This document shows positions 62,952 to 64,000 of a stretch of 64,000 bases of DNA, piece after piece (the first letter of the stretch is position 1; every line of letters starts with the position of its first letter). The stretch spans positions 558,001-622,000 of the forward strand of contig CBDHGY010000002.1 of NCBI GenBank assembly GCA_965263325.1, given 5' to 3'. The notes beneath the pieces are model-generated. The model did not search any database. It saw only the letters and a program-made list of their open reading frames with translations, and had not been told where the DNA came from. A program made the position numbers and the translations under genes. Source of the stretch: CBDHGY01 sp965263325 (lineage in GTDB: Bacteria > Pseudomonadota > Alphaproteobacteria > Caulobacterales > Hyphomonadaceae).

Positions 62952-62964
62952 TATAAATGGAACC

Positions 62965-63888
62965 ATGCTTCAGGATCCGACATTCGATTTGAACGACTAC
63001 GCCTATTTTTTTCATGTGGTGGAGCAACGGGGATTTGCACCGGCAGGACGCACGCTTGGCATCCCGAAGTCCCGAATCAGTCGTCACATTCAGCAACTGG
63101 AAGCGCGACTAGGCGCTCGGCTTATCCAGCGAACCTCGCGCCAGTTCGCGATCACTGATGCGGGTATCGAATTTTTCCGTCACGCCAAGGCCGTCATGGA
63201 GGAAGTGCATGCGGCGGAAGTTGCGATCAAGCAGCGAAGTGAAGTGTTGACTGGGAAAGTGCGTATATCCTGCTCACCGGGCGTCGCGCAGTTTGCCCTG
63301 GAAGCACTTGTTTCAGACTTCCTCCGCCAGCACCCGAAGGTTGAAATCGGACAATTCGTTACAAATGAGCTCGTCAATCTCATCGACGCAGGCCTGGACC
63401 TCGCGATCAGAGGGCACGTCGAGAACCTGCCAGATTCTAGTCTCATCCAGAAGCGTGTCGCAAAAGTCGAATGGCGATTGTTCGCCTCGCCTCGTTACAC
63501 AGAAGAATTCGGCGAACCGACTGCGCCCGACGACTTGAAAGACTATAGCGGGCTTTGTCTCGGATGGCGCAACGATGTCGGGCAATGGAAACTGCATACT
63601 AACGACGGAGATTCAAAACTTATTCAATTCATTCCCAGACTGAGCAGTGACGATATGGTCACGCTCAAGGAAGCGTGCGCTGCTGGTTTAGGCATCGTAT
63701 CACTTCCAGCCTATGTATGCGAAAATGACGTCAAAATCGGTCGGCTTGTCGGATTGCTGCCTGATTGGCTTTCCGGTGAAGCAACGCTCAGTCTGCTGCA
63801 GCCGTCTCGCCGCGGAACGCCTCCTGCCGTGAACGCCTTTGCAGAACACATCACCCGGAGATTACCTGAGTTGATTTCATCGAGATAA
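62965..63888 (+). CDS. LysR-family transcriptional regulator
   Basis: 307 residues, normal LTTR length. The winged helix-turn-helix is at about 10-65 (DYAYFFHVVEQRGFAPAGRTLGIPKSRISRHIQQLEARLGARL). The effector-binding periplasmic-protein-like domain follows from residue ~95 (GKVRISCSPGVAQF, AIRGHVENLPDSSL). It probably regulates itself and the divergent AraC-pirin-hydrolase run through the palindromes at 62906-62951. Such LysR/pirin pairs are common in alphaproteobacteria. Confidence 0.93.
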   Translation: MLQDPTFDLNDYAYFFHVVEQRGFAPAGRTLGIPKSRISRHIQQLEARLGARLIQRTSRQFAITDAGIEFFRHAKAVMEEVHAAEVAIKQRSEVLTGKVRISCSPGVAQFALEALVSDFLRQHPKVEIGQFVTNELVNLIDAGLDLAIRGHVENLPDSSLIQKRVAKVEWRLFASPRYTEEFGEPTAPDDLKDYSGLCLGWRNDVGQWKLHTNDGDSKLIQFIPRLSSDDMVTLKEACAAGLGIVSLPAYVCENDVKIGRLVGLLPDWLSGEATLSLLQPSRRGTPPAVNAFAEHITRRLPELISSR

Positions 63889-63925
63889 ACAAGGCGGCAA
63901 ATAAGAGATCCTTTCCGAAATCTCC

Positions 63926-64000
63926 TCACTTCTCGCTGAAAGCATAAGCGTCCATTGCGAGCACGCCATAGGTCGAACTCTTATGGAGCCGTCTGCCTTT
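63926..64000 (-). CDS. Possible 3' end of a gene cut by the window edge
   Basis: On the minus strand 24 sense codons run in from the window edge to a TGA at 63926. The encoded tail reads RLHKSSTYGVLAMDAYAFSEK. The composition looks protein-like, and it would be convergent with the LysR gene. The run is too short to prove coding or to name a family. Confidence 0.35.
   Translation of the reverse strand, partial: KGRRLHKSSTYGVLAMDAYAFSEK

Overview
The window looks like chromosomal DNA of a moderate-GC, probably marine alphaproteobacterium. The rlpA-dac-tmk-holB-tatD-MBL block, the T1SS-type RTX metalloproteases and the many carbohydrate sulfotransferases would fit a Hyphomonadales/Maricaulales-like organism. 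That placement is inferred from gene content and was not computed. About 53 kb (1-53,000) is accessory surface and secretion DNA. The last 11 kb is ordinary core and stress genes.

Layout. 1-685: the 3' end of a GT4 glycosyltransferase cut by the window edge. 835-7645: two tandem RTX (serralysin-like) zinc proteases, each with an N-terminal CxCxxC cluster. 7665-13692 (minus): the complete dTDP-L-rhamnose set rmlA, rmlD, rmlB, rmlC plus a large two-domain glycosyltransferase. 13750-15188 (minus): a small unknown gene and gmd. 15377-35413: a polysaccharide region with glycosyltransferases, an ABC-2 exporter pair (Wzm/Wzt type), FkbM methyltransferases and six sulfotransferases, some fused to other enzymes; a lone prepilin peptidase sits inside it. 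35466-37421: a methyltransferase and an IS3-family insertion sequence.

37469-53002 is a complete but unusually arranged type II secretion system (T2SS). A minus-strand run of overlapping genes encodes E-K-L-M-C-like-H. A divergent plus-strand run encodes F-G-D-I. GspJ lies 5.2 kb further on. Between gspI and gspJ are a Sec-exported 469-residue protein with its own leader hairpin and strong terminator, a tandem double methyltransferase, and a seventh sulfotransferase fused to a glycosyltransferase. The simplest reading is a secretion system co-inherited with a sulfated, rhamnose-containing surface glycan, with the 469-residue protein as candidate cargo or glycan-carrying surface protein. This is inference from gene layout.

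53391-60189: a DUF2306 membrane protein, then MBL hydrolase, tatD, holB, tmk, D,D-carboxypeptidase and rlpA (all minus), and tRNA-Ser(UGA). 60361-63888: a small membrane protein, an isochorismatase-like hydrolase, a pirin and an AraC-type regulator on the minus strand, opposite a divergent LysR regulator, with palindromes in the shared promoter region.

Rhamnose precursors (RmlABCD) and GDP-4-keto-6-deoxymannose (Gmd) would feed the glycosyltransferases. FkbM enzymes and seven sulfotransferases would decorate the product, and Wzm/Wzt would export it. No T1SS exporter for the proteases, no PAPS-synthesis genes and no GDP-sugar reductase are visible, so these must lie elsewhere.
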